Both the position numbers and the translations under genes were made by a program. A model generated the notes under the pieces. That model searched no databases, had not been told where the DNA came from, and worked only from the letters and a program-made list of their open reading frames with translations. This document shows positions 11,417-25,011 of a stretch of DNA of 64,000 bases, in pieces; the stretch's first letter is position 1, and every line of letters starts with the position of its first letter. This stretch comes from Mytilus edulis (lineage: Eukaryota > Mollusca > Bivalvia > Mytilida > Mytilidae): NCBI RefSeq assembly GCF_963676685.1, contig NC_092350.1, positions 65,837,674-65,901,673 on the forward strand, written 5' to 3'.

Positions 11417-14090
11417 ACTTATAAACAAATTTCAAAAAACATAATTAGAAATAAGACCATTTTGATTTCTTTTAAATTTCTTATTTTTGTAAATATGAAA
11501 AAAAAAGTTCAATACCTTTAAATTGTTAAGTGTTTAGTCGAAATATATTTTAAGTACGTGTTCATTTTATTCTTTTTTGATGAACCCAGCTGACAACCAA
11601 TGACATATGACACTGTGTATTAGTAGAACTATTTATATTGCATATCAATATTTTAGTATTTGACTCTCAATTTTGTACATCGGATTACTTTTTGGATAGA
11701 AGTGTAACAATCAACAGGCATTATTTAACTATTTGGCAAGCAGCTAGTAATAAATTCTTCACGATGTTCTTATATTAAGGTCAGTATTACTTTTATAGAT
11801 ATTTACCGATAGGTAGTATAACACAAGCCAGTTAAATTAGTATCGAAATTAAAGTCATATGGAACGAGTGACTGGTGAAAAATAATGTTTATCCAATTCT
11901 TGAACCAATGCATAACTATATCATAAACTTCTGTGCACAATTTTATAATTTTTTACCCAAAAATATCGATTTTTTTTCTCTGTCTGTTATGAAGTGAAAA
12001 TATGGCGGCTCATTAATTGTGTTTTAAAGCCATAGTTTAACGATTGACACCTTATAGTAGACTATCAACAAAAAATCATGGACATTGAGCACATGTTTAA
12101 CGTGTACAATCAGATACTGGTTTATTTCAGTGACAGATCCATGTGTATTGCAATGACCGGTCTTTTACGAGAGGGTCACGCTAAGGTCACTTTAAACACG
12201 GAAAACATGTTGGCGAATTCCTTCCTCGAAGCAATCAATTAAAAAAACAGTAAAATTCTTTTAAATGTGGAGTAATCAAAAAATTTTCTTCCGATAAAAA
12301 ATTATATGTGCAGAAGTTTAATAACGACAACTATCCCTTTTGTTATAAAAAAAAAAAACATATGCATTTTTTTTTTTAATTTGAGGTTTCATATGACTTT
12401 AAATTTTAACTATGGAAATTTAATTAATTTTAAAGATGTGATTGTTTGCCAGTGTTGTACTTATGATCAAGGGGTAGATATTTCAAGCATATTCAAGGAC
12501 GAGAACAAACTTCGTTTGTGAACAATGAAACAAGAACAACTGCGTAGACATTTTATAGTCTACTGAAAACTAGGCTATTACTCTGCTATGAATTTTGAAA
12601 ATAGCATTAATTAATTATATCAACCTATATTAACGTATACACCGGAAAAAAATGTTGTTTTTTATGCTTCTCTGGCATTTGATAAAAATAGGGTTACAAT
12701 TGAAATTAAATTATATATAATTCAGAAACTGTACCGCCATCCGACACCCCCACCCCCCAGCCCCCCACCCCTTTTTGTACACCCACCCAAAATACAGGTT
12801 TCTTCATTTTCTTGTTTCTTTTGACTCGAGGTTATCCAAAAATTTTTATCCTGAGATAAATTAGTTGCTGGGTTCATGTCCTAATGAAGCAAGGATATGT
12901 AGACTTCATACATTTTAATGAAAATCTTACGTATGTTCTCCAGACATTTAATCATTCATATATCTTTATATATATATGCTTTTTTTTGTTGTTGTATCGT
13001 GATTAATTATTCTTTCATAAGAAATGCTAGATACAATTTGTTAAAAGACATTACTATCATATTTTCAAATATTTGAGAGGCAATACTTGTGATAGGCTTA
13101 ATTCGCATTATAAAATGTGACTGTTGGCGATTTCAAATACAGTCTGCTGGTCACAGCATGGAAGTATTGTATTTTATTATACTTCCATGGTCAAAGTTAA
13201 GTCTTCACCGTGTAAAATCGGCTAATACCGGAAAATAAGGTATAATGGGTCTCAAAATGACAAGTGTGAAGGAAATTCAAAATAGACAAACCAACTGCCA
13301 GATTTATATTAAAAAATAAGCGAAAAAAAAAACAATAATGAAAACCAAAATCACACATTCTACAACCACTAGAATAACAGGCTCTTGAGTTGGGACAGGT
13401 TCTTAATAAATAGTTATTGCTGGATTCTTACCCTGATGTTCTCTTTTAAATGGGACAGTGGTGGTACAACACAAGACAAAACAAAAATTAAAAACTCTTT
13501 TAAAATAGGTTTTGGCAATTTCAATTTATTTACCAAAAAAATATCTGCGAAATAAATTACCCGTATTGGGGTTGGGGGTTGGGTTATTATTTATATTAGT
13601 GTTTGTCGAATGAACGACATTTTTTACGGACCAGTAGATTTGGAGCCTGACCAGTAGACTTTTTAGTCAACTGGTTCGGCTGGCCAGTACACAAAAAAGC
13701 TTAATTCGACCCCTGGTTACACCTTAAATTTAGTTCCGTGACCTTTTGCCAAAATATATTTATACAATCATAGATGTAGAAACTATTAAACGCTGAATTT
13801 TTCATTTATAAAGTTAAGCAAAAAATAACAAATTCGTCAAAAGATCCATTAATATAGAAAGTTTTAAAAGTTTTAGCTCACATGGGTCAAATGGTAACGT
13901 GAGCTTATGACACTTGACGTGCTTCACAGTTAATTCCACATATTTTTCTCTAAAACTTTATCTAATGTTTGTTTTTCACAATAGTTTTAAGTCCCCTTCT
14001 CGCTTATGGTAGCCTTCCTTTTTATCCTCTTGATCAATTCATTATTGTGCTACTTTGTACATACAGAATATATAAATTTAATATTATCTT
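11415..14090. other. Gene-free stretch upstream of the TNP2 gene
   Basis: No gene is visible. It holds a C-rich low-complexity patch (12745-12775) and, at about 13605-13720, a segment with repeated gaccagtaga/ctggccagtac motifs that looks like a dispersed repeat. Another repeat fragment at about 13870-13915 reads agctcacatgggtcaaatgg. A splice acceptor (cttgtag, ending 14094) just before the ATG at 14107 suggests a 5' untranslated exon somewhere in this region. Confidence 0.4.
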
Positions 14091-14106
14091 GTAGATGCTT
14101 TAAAAT

Positions 14107-17100
14107 ATGTCATATTCAAGTCAGCTATACTGTCCGCATTGTGAACAATTTGTGGCTGACAGAACGTACAGGCGACATAGAAGTGAATTTTACGATGTTT
14201 CAAAGGGCACATGGATAAGAAGCATCCACAACGAATGTTGTTCACCACCAAAGAAACCATTACATGTAACGACCGTAACAGAAAGTTCAACCAAAATATC
14301 ATGTCCACCTTTTATAGATGAATATGAAGATCAGGAACGAAAAAACCATTTCCTCGATGTAAAAGAACAAAGACCAGTATATGAAGAAGAAGACCTCGAA
14401 AGTATACAATTAGATCATGTATTGCCCTTCATAGAGTCATCAGTTCAAGAAGTATGGGAAGATGTTCTTTTAGAAGACGTAAATGCAGATCTATCCGAAG
14501 GAAGAAATGTGAATAGAGTACAAGGACACAGAAATGAAGATCATACAAATGTAGAAGTAATTGCAAGATGGACAGTACACTTCATAAGCTCGTGGTCAGT
14601 CTTTTATAATGTGTCAGCAACTGCTTTAGGATACCTTTTGACATTTTTTCACGCATTTCTGTCGGCCTGTGGGTTAATCGCACCATATCTTCTTATTCTA
14701 TCGAATTCCATCCCGAGATCTGTGTATACACTTAAAAAAACACAGGGCATCCTCGAAGATGATTTTCTAAAGTATGTCGTCTGTTCAAAATGTAATGAAC
14801 TATATACACTGTCGGAAGCCGAAGAATGCAGAACATGCACTTTTATCAAATATCCGAATCATGCACAAAGAAAATTTAGACAGAAGTGTGGAGAAAAACT
14901 TTTGAAAGAGGTTATTCTTCAAGATGGCAGTAGAAAACACTATCCTATCAAAATATATTGTTACCGCTCAGTGATGAAATCGATACAGAATCTTCTTGAT
15001 CGTCCTGGATTGAAACAGCGATGTGAAGACTGGAGACAGCGAACTAGTATACCGGTATGCATAATACATTTGTAACAAAACATAAGAAAGTTGCATGTTA
15101 ATGAGGTTTTTTTTTAATGAATATATAGGTGCAGACAAGTCAAAACTAGTTATATTAGTCCGTTTAGGTTTGATATTTGAATATAAGACTATACATACAT
15201 GTAGTTTTAATTAGGTCTTTCCACTTTTCTGTGGAAAGACCTATTGTATTTGTTCTGATTATTATTATTTTTTTTTTTTTTTTTTTTTTCTTCCGCCAAA
15301 TTTTGTTCTTGCGATAAATGTTTGTTTCGCAATATGTCGCTTAGATATATCTCATATGGTATCGTATAGTTTATGCGCTTTTAAATTTCACCCTGCTAAG
15401 CCGAACCATTTTCTTTGTAAGAGTTATCTCCCTATTCACTGTTTATCATCAGAGTGCATCTCCTTCGTAACAAAAAAAAGATATCGACAAAATTCTTTTT
15501 ACAAATTGTTCGTTACATCCTCAGGAATTTTTGGCTAATTTGGATCGAAGCGATTGGATGAAATTTTATAGGAGTTATCTACCATTACTAAATAAATTTG
15601 TCGGTATGTGTTTTCAACTCATCAACTATTAACCATATAACCCTGGAATAGTTTTATTTGAGGCCCCTAGGTCCTAACTTAGAAAATAAGGTCAAGGTCA
15701 AAGGTCAAGGTCAAGTTCAAAATTTGGACTTTTCCTTGTTTTGAAATTTTCTCAGACACTTTTAAAGATATACATTAAAGAACAAGTGCAAAATGTTTGG
15801 TTTATTGTAATGAAGATATGTTACATTTGGTCTGATACAATTAAATGGCATCTTATAGGAGTTAGTGCCCCTGAAATGTCTTAATATAAGGTTATTTGAT
15901 TATAACTTCAACTAAGTTCATTATAAAGCCATATGACCTTGTACAAAAGGTAAGTTGACACATGACCTTCAAAAATGACAACCGGAAGTGACCTTGAGAA
16001 AACCGGAAGTAGCTATTTTTGCACTTTTTTCATATGAAAGTACTCAGAATCCATATATTTTGTAACTTAAATACCTTAACTTATCACTAAAGACTAGGAG
16101 TGTCTTTCTGTAAACCGGAAGTGGTCAATTATATCCCGGATTACAGGCAAAAGTATATAGAAACCATATATTTTTGGAATCAGTGTGAACGAAGCTATCA
16201 TATAAGACCAAAAGTAACATTTACTAAACCGGAAGTAGCATATAACTACTTAAGTTCACTTTCAAATATGTCAAAACCTTTATTTATTGCATAAGTCTGA
16301 AGAAACTAGCTTCTTTTCAAAGTTTCTTTGATGTGGAAAGGCCTTCAATTGTTCTCTGAACAATTGGTTTTTAATTGTGTTTAGTTTTGTTATTGATCGA
16401 ATAATTTTCATATGTTTGTTTAAAGTTCTGCTCCTTTTATATTCTATGATATTTTCTTAAGTAGTTTCAAATTGACGAGAAAAATAATGATCATGTTGAA
16501 CAGAAACTCTTCATTGCATTACAATTTTTGCTAAATGTGCAACGAATGTTTTTTTTACATAAAATTATAGAATTAAAAAGAAAACACTTTATTGCATCTG
16601 TAGTCTCTATAACATACTAATTAAAAAAAACGTAGTCCAACAAAAAATCACCAAGTTAACACTCTTTATCTTTCAAGAAGTGTATTCCTTCTTCTTCTTC
16701 TTTTAAATAAAGGGTACTCTCAGAGATGTTTATGATGGAAGAGTCTGGAAATCATTCATGACGCATGCAGGTAGACCATTTTTAGAAATGCCAAGGAGAT
16801 ATGCTCTGCAGCTCAATGTCGACTGGTTTCAGCCATATAAGCATTCTCCTTACAGCAGTGGAGGAATCTACCTAAGCTTAATGAATTTACCTAGAAGTGA
16901 AAGGTTAAAGAAAGAGAATGTTATCACTGCTGGTGTTATTCCGGGACCAGACGAACCTTCGTTGTCAATAAACCCATACCTTAGACCTTTAGTTGACGAA
17001 TTGATTGATTTGTGGAGTAATGGATTCAAGTATAAAGCAAGGGATGACGATCAAGTAAGAAGCGATGCATTGTATTTAAAAAAGAAAAACTGGCACAAAA

Positions 17101-20100
17101 GTCGAATAACAATTTGCACCAATGCAAAACACACTATAAAAGCATAGTTTTTGAATAAAAGCTATGCGTTCCCATATTTAAAATTATGGCTCACTGAATT
17201 GTTTTCTTCTGAAATACAATAAAAGCATTTAATTTAAGCTTTCCAAAAACGTTAAGTGTTTCTATGTAGAAAATTAGACTTATATTACTCTAGAAATACA
17301 CATCTGACAATTATTCATTTATTCCAGTTTCATACAACGCTTATCTCGTCATTTGTTAAACAAGATGTTGACATAACATGTCATTTTCATATCGCATGTA
17401 TTATCAGCCCTAGGTTCAATATCAGCTCAAGAGCCGCATGGCTCGACGGCTGATATTGACCGAGGGCTGATAATACATGCGATATAAAAATGACATGTTA
17501 TGATCTTTTTATCATATGCTTCAACAGTAGAGAAAAATAACAGATTCACATATTGATCCTTTTACGTGGTTTTCGAAGTTTAAAGAGTATAAAAGTTCAC
17601 GGCCGTCGTACTCAAAATTTGATACATTCAATATGAAATCTTAATATCATATGCCTCAACAGAGAGAGAAAAAAACAACATTTTAATATGGACGAATCGA
17701 CAAAAAAATAATTCAATACTATACATAATGCTCATTGTTTGACAAAGTCAACTTTTTAAAGAAACTCTCTAAATTATGTTTCAGAAAAACTTAAAGAATG
17801 CATTTATTGCATAATTTGTTTGTTTTTTGTTTTTTTGTTTTTATAATTTTACACAATATACTTTCCAGTATTCAAGTAATTGTTTTGTACACTACTTTGT
17901 AATGTTTTTCACTGAACACGTAGCATTTAGATGTATTTTCCGGAATTGGCCGAGTATTACCGGAATGCCGTGTGATAACGTTACGGAAAGGCATGTGATA
18001 AAAATCAAAGCATGTGATAAACTTTTCATATCAGCCCGCTAAGCACCAATTCGAAAAATATGGAATTTACGTCAATTTAATGCTATTATCATACGGTAAA
18101 ATGTATATGTTATCTAGTCTAAGTATATGATAAAAGAATGTATGAACTGTGGGTCAATGAAACTAAAACTGAGACAAATAAAAATCACAATTTCATTGGG
18201 GGAAATACTGCTCCTAATACGTAACATATGTCATTATAGAATGGTCACAAAGTGGAAATTAATGATATATACTGCTTTAATGAACAACATATTATCTTTG
18301 CTTCAATGGACTTCTTACATGTAGTTTACATTGATGCTGCTTGAAACATGAACAGAAAATCTGTTCATGATAATTGGAAATAAAAGGAATTAACGAATTA
18401 ACCTCAATGATACAGCAACGCAACGACACATACAAAACAATATAATCATATAGTTTTCAGATGGTCAACAGTTGCAATGTGCCATTTGCCTTACTTTGCG
18501 TTCAGAAATATTAAAGATGCGAATTGATTAAACAGAAACAAATTGAAGACTAATGCTCGGCTATAAAACCGGTATTCTCCAGATACGAAAAAAAAATCTC
18601 CTCGGTTTTAAAACATTGATTACAAATATAAAATATTCAAGATCAAAAAAGAAAAACAATTCTACTGTTTATTTGTCCCAATCGGAAACTAAAATATGGC
18701 TACCTTCGCTTACAAAAAACCAGTGTTAAGGCTTATTTCTAACAACTTTTAAAAGTCTGTTTTGTATTTCTTAATTCTGACTTTAGATATGCCAGCTATA
18801 TTCCTTTGCCTATTTTTCTTTGATCAAATTGGGTTATTATAGAAGATATATATAAAATACATTTATTATCTATTTATATGCATTTATCAATTTTCCTTAG
18901 GAGGAGGAATACTATGTCGCCCTAATCTGCTGCTCTTGCGATATACCTGCAACCAGAAAAATTGGTGGATTTTTGGGGCATACTGCGAAAGCCGGATGTT
19001 CTAAGTGCAAAAAGAATTTTAAAACTGGTATATATAATTAAAACATTCGTTGAAAACATCAAATAATACTGCATAATTTAAAGTGGCAGTATATACACGA
19101 TTATCAATAGCCAGACAATAGTACGGTTCTTATATTGTATTTACCATTTTGGGTGCAGTCTAAGTGAATTCAACTGTACATACGAATCAATAAAAACAAT
19201 TTTTCAATATTTTTATCTTACTAAAAGGTTGGTGAAATCAGGAATTTATTCATTTGATATTAGATCGAAATGACAGATTTTCTTTGTTTTTTTTTTGTTG
19301 TTTTTTTGTGTGTGTATTTTCTGGTATAAATAGCATCTTTAATGCTTGTTGGCAAATAATTGACATGACTCCTCATTTATGTGCATAAAACAATAGCAGA
19401 AATAGATATAATAACACGTATTGTTCTTTCAGGAAAATTTGGTGATAAAACCGACTATGGAGGTTTCACTTCAACAGACGAACCACGAAAAGATCATGAA
19501 CATAGGTCGATTGCAGAGGAAATCAGACAGCAAAACAATATGGCAGCAAAACAAAAATTAGAAAGTAAACACGGTGTGCGGTACACAGAACTTTTACGAC
19601 TTCCATATTTCAATGCAATTTCATCCTTTGTTGTTGATCCAATGCACAATCTATTCCAAGGGACCGCAAAATATATGTTTAAGACTATATGGAAGGACAA
19701 ACTAACAGGCCAAGATCTCCAAGAAATTCAAGACATAGTCGATAATGTTACTGTTCCTGCATCGTTTGGAAGAATTCCGCGAAAAATCAAATCCTCTTTT
19801 TCCAGTTTTACCTCAGAACAATGGAAAAACTGGACCTTATATTTTTCACCGATTGCACTGAAAGGTCATCTACCGAAAAAAGACTTCGATTGTTGGTTGT
19901 TATTTGTTGAGGCATGCAGGTTACTATGCGTATCATCAATAACAATCCAGGACTTAAGAAAAGGCCACGAGAAAATTGTTGAATTCTGCCGTACATTTGA
20001 GAGCATTTATGGGTCAGCTATGGTAACACCAAACATGCACTTACATATCCATCTTGTTGATTGCATATTAGACTATGGACCCTTTCACGGATACTGGCTC

Positions 20101-20892
20101 TTCGGATTCGAAAGAATGAATGGTGTTTTAGGATCCTTTAGTACAAATCAGCGATCTCCAGAGATTCAGTTTATGCGTAAAATATCAGAAATCCAATTTG
20201 TTCATGGACTTACAAAACTACATCACCTTTCGGACCTTTTTTCTTCCTCGTTTAAATTCGAAAATACAGCCCATTCAGAAACAAAAGATACAGCAGTTGT
20301 GCAACGTTTGATATCTTTATCAACCGGAGATATCAGCCGTTCGAACGACTGGTTTTGTAATGCAGACATCAGCTTCAACGGAGTACGACATGATGCCTTT
20401 ATGAACGACCACTATTTGGATTTTCTACAAGAATCAGTACGGTGTATTCTTGATATAAATGAATATGAAATCAGTGGCAGTTGTAGGAAATATTTTGCAA
20501 TGGAGATGTGCGGCGAGAAATACGGAAGCAGCAATTCACGACTATCAAGATCTTCAGTTATACTTGCCTCATGGTGTGGAAGTGAAGGGGGCATCTTGAA
20601 AAATGAGTTTACACTTCGTCCGGGTGTCATCAGATTTTTCATAACATTTTTTATTAAAACAGATGATCAGTACAAGCCTGTCAACTTTGCCTTTGTACAC
20701 TGGTTTACAAGTGTACCTTATGAGTACAACCGTTTTGTCAGCTTGTGGAGCAGAGGAATGTTTGAACCAGAGGGACCATCAAGTTTTCTACCCGTACAGC
20801 GGATCCATGGAAAAGCTATATGTACACAGACTAAAGTCAGGAATGAAATTGTTCTAGCAGTTATACCACATTTAAGACAATTATTTCACTAA
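14107..20892 (+). CDS. TNP2-type (CACTA/EnSpm-related) transposase, intact, four exons, 958 aa
   Basis: Exons 14107-15054, 16713-17054, 18901-19027 and 19433-20892 join in frame with GT-AG introns (phases 0, 0, 1) to 2,877 nt. The N-terminus has a C-x2-C-x11-H zinc-binding motif (C9, C12, H24); a second CxxC pair is at C226/C229 and C241/C244. Exon 2 carries DVYDGRVWKSF and NVDWFQPYKHS (D353), followed by NLPRSERLKKENV and VIPGPDEPSLSINPYL. Exon 3 has CSCDIPATRKIGGF (D444) and GCSKCKKNF. Exon 4 has FVVDPMHNLFQGTAKYMF (D541) and a long C-terminal part with HLHIHLVDCI and GYWLFGFERMNG. These blocks in this order are those of animal TNP2 transposase-like proteins (cut-and-paste DNA transposition). 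D353 and D444 are likely catalytic acidic residues (inference). No internal stop or frameshift is present. A splice acceptor six codons' length upstream implies a leader exon. I could not find convincing CACTA ends, so it may be immobile or domesticated. Confidence 0.88.
15213..16377. mobile_element. Dispersed element inserted in intron 1 of the TNP2 gene
   Basis: It starts with the self-complementary aggtctttccacttttctgt then ggaaagacct, followed by attatt, a long T run and cttccgcc. It ends near ggaaaggccttcaattgttc and caattggtttttaattg. A related 3' end occurs at 46234-46278, again just upstream of a splice acceptor. I recognise the 5' end as a common bivalve repeat of unknown class. Its size accounts for most of the 1.66-kb intron. 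Confidence 0.6.
17373..17501. repeat. 129-bp hairpin (53-bp arms)
   Basis: The arms 17373-17426 and 17449-17501 are inverted repeats with a few mismatches (ataacatgtcatttt...tcagccct...aatatcagc). The loop holds gagccgcatggctc, itself a small palindrome. It lies in intron 2 of the TNP2 gene. Words like cagcccgct and catgtgataa recur to about 18030, so it may be one end of a longer degraded element. Confidence 0.7.
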
Positions 20893-22310
20893 TTACGAGT
20901 ACATATTGGAGACTTTAATATAAAGCCTCCCAAATACATTTTAAACTTATTGAAAATTCTCAGCTTTACCTTTTTTATATTTCAGATGTCCGCATCAGTA
21001 ATCAGAAACAACACGTCATAAACATTTCAGTAGGTCTCATATGTAGTATAACGAAATCAGATATTTATATTTTAATTAGATTGAGGCATTTGAATAAACA
21101 AAAATAAACAAGTATCAGTGGTGGATCCTAAATTTGCACAAATGCATAAAAGACTGACTGCATAAAAGAGAGGGGGTGCGGAATAGTCATGCTTAAGTAA
21201 ATACCTATAAAACAGCTTATAAATACAATATGTAGTATAACGAAATCAGAGATCTACATCTTGATTAGATTAACAAATGCCTAGAATTTTAAGTCAAAAT
21301 TAGGATGGATGAGTGTCTACAGTTGAAGCTCGACTAACAGATAGACGACATGAAAAGAGGAACCGTTATGTCGCTGATAAAAAAAAATCAACATATTAAA
21401 ATGGTACATGTAGCTGCAGGCAAAGTCTAAATACCTTTTCATTTCCATTCTCAATTCTATCTCATGCAAATACAAATACAACATCACATGTAAGGGCCTG
21501 CAGAAGCAGTATTAAAAACGTGAAAGCGTCATTAGCGCAAGTAGAGATTACAGCGCCTGTACTGTGCATATGCAAAATGATCAGATAAATAGTGATAATA
21601 CGCTGATACCTTTTCAATCAGAATGTTATCTTTTATACAAAGCCTAAACAAATAGGGATTAAGGAATTCATGACTTATCGATTATTAATGTTTCGTCAGT
21701 CAAAATGAAATGCCTATAAATGTAATAAATTATAACACCGCCGGTTCACTTGTCATTTGTGTAAGCAAAAAAAAAAAAAACCAACAAAGTTAACTCCATT
21801 CAAAATATTGAGTCTTGGACCAATGCATTTCATAATTATATGAATAATTACTTGTCTGTCAATTATCAGAGGTATAACACACGGGTTACTAGTAGCTTTG
21901 ATATTTATTATTATGATCAGCAATTTAGGTTTAGAATTGCAAACAATCTTATCAGATCTTGGTCCTCTATCATTTGTCTATATATGGCATTTTATGGTAC
22001 ACTGTTATAGCAAATAGGGAATCAAATTCTTGACAAAGTAGTAATAAAAGTCAGAAGACAAGTGTATCAACAACGCCACATTCTGTACATGCCTACCCAA
22101 AGTCAGGAGCCTTAACTTTAGTTGTCGCTGGTTTTTGTTGCATGTCATTATTGGTTTTTTTCCCATTGTTTTGTATATATTTCAGTGACTCTTTTCACAA
22201 AAAAAATGTTGAAAAAAAGATTGAAATGATCGAAAGTTATACTGAAATGTGTATGAATAAAAATAAGTTTTTTTATGGGAAAAAAATTGGGCCGTAAAAA
22301 CTATTTGTAA
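20893..22310. other. Gene-free stretch downstream of the TNP2 gene
   Basis: No exon is supportable. A 43-bp segment beginning atgtagtataacgaaatcag is present at about 21041 and again at about 21230. The part 22090-22310 has the dispersed-repeat signature gtcaggagccttaactttag. Confidence 0.45.
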
Positions 22311-22314
22311 GAAT

Positions 22315-22610
22315 CGTTTTAAATTGTTATTTCGGGACCTTTTAAAGATAAATATGCTGTATGGGTTGGACTCATTGTTGAAGGCTATACGGTGAACTAT
22401 AGTTGTAAAATTACAAGATGTACAGATCTAACATTGTTGGATTGATGTTTAGACGAGTTGTATATACATAATGTACACAGCCATGTACCACAATCACTGC
22501 TGGTGATGCGATGGATAAATCTGTTGTAGAGATGACATTTGCTCAGACGTACTTATATGCCATTTGGTTTTTGGTGAACATAGTTGTCTCATTGGCAACC
22601 TGGTTTTTTT
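22315..22610 (+). repeat. Dispersed mussel repeat interrupted by a SINE fragment
   Basis: The repeat words gggaccttttaaagataaat and gttgaaggctatacggtgaa (to about 22405) resume as gttgtctcattggcaacc at 22582. Between them, 22420-22556 carries the 3' body of the SINE found complete at 35217-35463 (agatctaacattgttggatt ... cagacgtacttata), here on the plus strand and without its tRNA-like head. Confidence 0.65.
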
Positions 22611-22799
22611 TTATAGGCAATCGAACATGATTGAAATAGAATTTTAAGGGGCATGTCAATTGTTTTATACCAACCTCAAAATGTGGATTAGCACACCCAT
22701 TCGCTTTCTGTTCTCTACAAGTAAATATCAAGGACAACTATCATTGCTCCAACTAGAAAGTTGTTTTGTTCGGTATATTAAAACACTTAATGGGGGTAA

Positions 22800-22887
22800 T
22801 AGCAAGTTTGTTGTCCCTTTGATACAAACTATTGCCTTCGGCTTCGCATCGAGCAATAGTTGGTATCTCAGGGACAACAAACTTGCT
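22800..22887. repeat. 88-bp hairpin, 36-bp arms
   Basis: The arms 22800-22835 (tagcaagtttgttgtccctt...) and 22852-22887 are inverted with about four mismatches. The 16-nt loop is ccttcggcttcgcatc-like. Confidence 0.75.
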
Positions 22888-22949
22888 ATAAACCTCAAAA
22901 CCAGTCAAAATGTGCATAATATTGCAATGTTCTTGGTATGACATTGGAA

Positions 22950-24530
22950 AGGTTCTGTGTGGTGTTCTCCTTTATAACTTAAATTTAAAAGGCATATAAT
23001 CTCGTATGCTTCCGAAATGTTCACTTATATGGTCAAGCATTATTTCGCGGCGTTCCTAGCGTTATAAATTATCACCCTAACATGTGAGTTTAACGTAGGA
23101 GGGGGCAGGTCTTAAGCTTACATATTAAAGTATGGAGGATGTGTGGTAATGTATCCTGCTTAGACGACCGTGACATATGTTTTATATTTTGACGTTTGGC
23201 AATTGTAACATTGATAGAAAACATCATAAAACAACAAACAAATACAATTTATGTTGACACTAAAACAAAACATTAATTCATAGCCGGTCATGAAATTTGG
23301 TTGCTGGAAAATGATGAACTGCTACTTGTGAAATGTTGTCGACTGGACCACCATCTAGTTCACTAGCTTTGGATCGCGAAGCTGTGATACAATGATTAGT
23401 TTAATCGTCAAGATTTATTTTGAGTGAAAAATAATTTTGTTGTGTAATGTTGTTGTTTGAATTTTGATTAAATATTGCCAAGACAATTCATAAGCCAAAT
23501 TAGTGTTTGTTGTTTGTTGAAGTAATATAAAAAGTCATCAATGAAATGTTTTAAATAAATTTTGTATTTGTGTACTTTTGTTATAACACCAAATATATTA
23601 TTTTGATAAAAGGATATATTCAATAAATTTATTTTTGTTAATCTATAAATACCGAAAAAAAACTTCATATGATCAGCAACCTTCCGTGTGTTTTGATGTC
23701 CTCATGCGCTACATGTAGAATAGAATAGAATAGATTTTTTTTAAATCGGGTTTTTAAAATTCTCAAAGCTCTTTGTCGACATTAATAACAAAAAACACCA
23801 ATGGAGTGCATACCCTTTTTATCTTAAACTATAATCTTTAACTGTAACACTTTATAAGTGCAATTATTTGAAATATGAAAAGTAAAATATGTTCAACAAA
23901 AAATTAAGGGCCAACAAATGGGGGGGGGGGAGTCTACACTACAAGCGCATGCTAATCGATCTGCGACATTTTTAAACGATTGAACTTTTCAATAGACGTA
24001 AACTGAAATATATGAAAATAAAAGAAAGGGTCAACTGTAATGTTGGAGAGGAAATCCTTGTTGAAATTACATGTATAAATAACAGTTTATATGAGCATAA
24101 GAAATTGTGGTATGCTCGCCAATGGGACATCTTTCCAAGGCCTATAGAAGTAGGTATAGTAGTAATTAAAAATCAGTTGTGACCTTCAACTTGGAACAGT
24201 ACATTTGCTGATATTGTGAATTCGGATGAAATAAATTATTGGGCGATTATATTCGGCATCTCGATTTTGATTGCAAGCCATTTTTTAGATAAATAAAGTT
24301 TATCAATCTATCTCCTCTCCACCTGTGTTCATAATTTTACTCATTTCATTCACATTTCGAAGCGAGAAATCTCGAAGCGAGGCAGTGATCCAAAAAACCC
24401 TCTTAAGCCCTCTAAATCCGATGGTGAAATGCTGCCGAGTCATTCAATTCGTATAATTGGTACTATGATGAATTGCCATTATCTGTTGTCAGTAACGCAT
24501 ATAGGAAAATAATCTGTCGGTTGCGATTGC
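22950..24530. other. Gene-free stretch
   Basis: AT-rich sequence with poly-G at about 23921-23930 and an (agaat)n patch near 23719. At about 24110-24180 there is a degraded dispersed-repeat fragment (gtggtatgctcgccaatggg). No exon seen. Confidence 0.4.
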
Positions 24531-24536
24531 GTATAG

Positions 24537-25011
24537 GTAAACGGACAGAAAGTCAAAGGACAATAAGTCACAGGACATAAAGTCACAAATTTAGTAGGAC
24601 AAAAGGTCACAGGACAAAAAGTCACAATTAATCTATTGATGATTGTTTGTATATATAAAAGAAATATCTTGAAATATTTACTTTTCAATACATATATTCT
24701 TATTAAAGTTAAGAAAATGTGTCAAGATTTATTTAATTTCAATCATGCAAAAGATATATTTCTTGGCACCATAAATCCACCTAAGTGCCAAACTACTTTG
24801 ACCTTTTGTTTTTTGTTAACAATTATTTGATCACCTTTGATATTTTTTGATAAATTTTGTGTACAAAGTTGGTTTATATACAATAGTCAAAAAAAAATAC
24901 AAAAATATTTTTGTAGAAATAAGCGGGTTTTATTCAGAGAAAATAATCAGAAAAAAATGAATTGTGACTTTTTGTCCGTGACTTTTTGTCTGTGACTTTC
25001 TGTCCTACATT
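24537..25011. mobile_element. Phrase-type inverted-repeat element, uninterrupted copy
   Basis: The left arm (gtaaacggacagaaagtc then iterated aggacaaaaggtcaca) and right arm (gtgactttttgtccgtgact ... tgtcctacatt) are inverted. Relative to 7251-8731 the copy is reversed, and its single-copy centre (ttggcactta region, ttctacaaaaatatttttgt) matches the split centre of that copy. It is non-coding, about 475 bp. Confidence 0.75.

Noticed and set aside
15207-16377. 8-bp target duplication ttttaatt around the element in intron 1 of the TNP2 gene
   Set aside because: The related 3' end at 46234-46278 also carries ttttaattg, so the right-hand copy seems to belong to the element itself.
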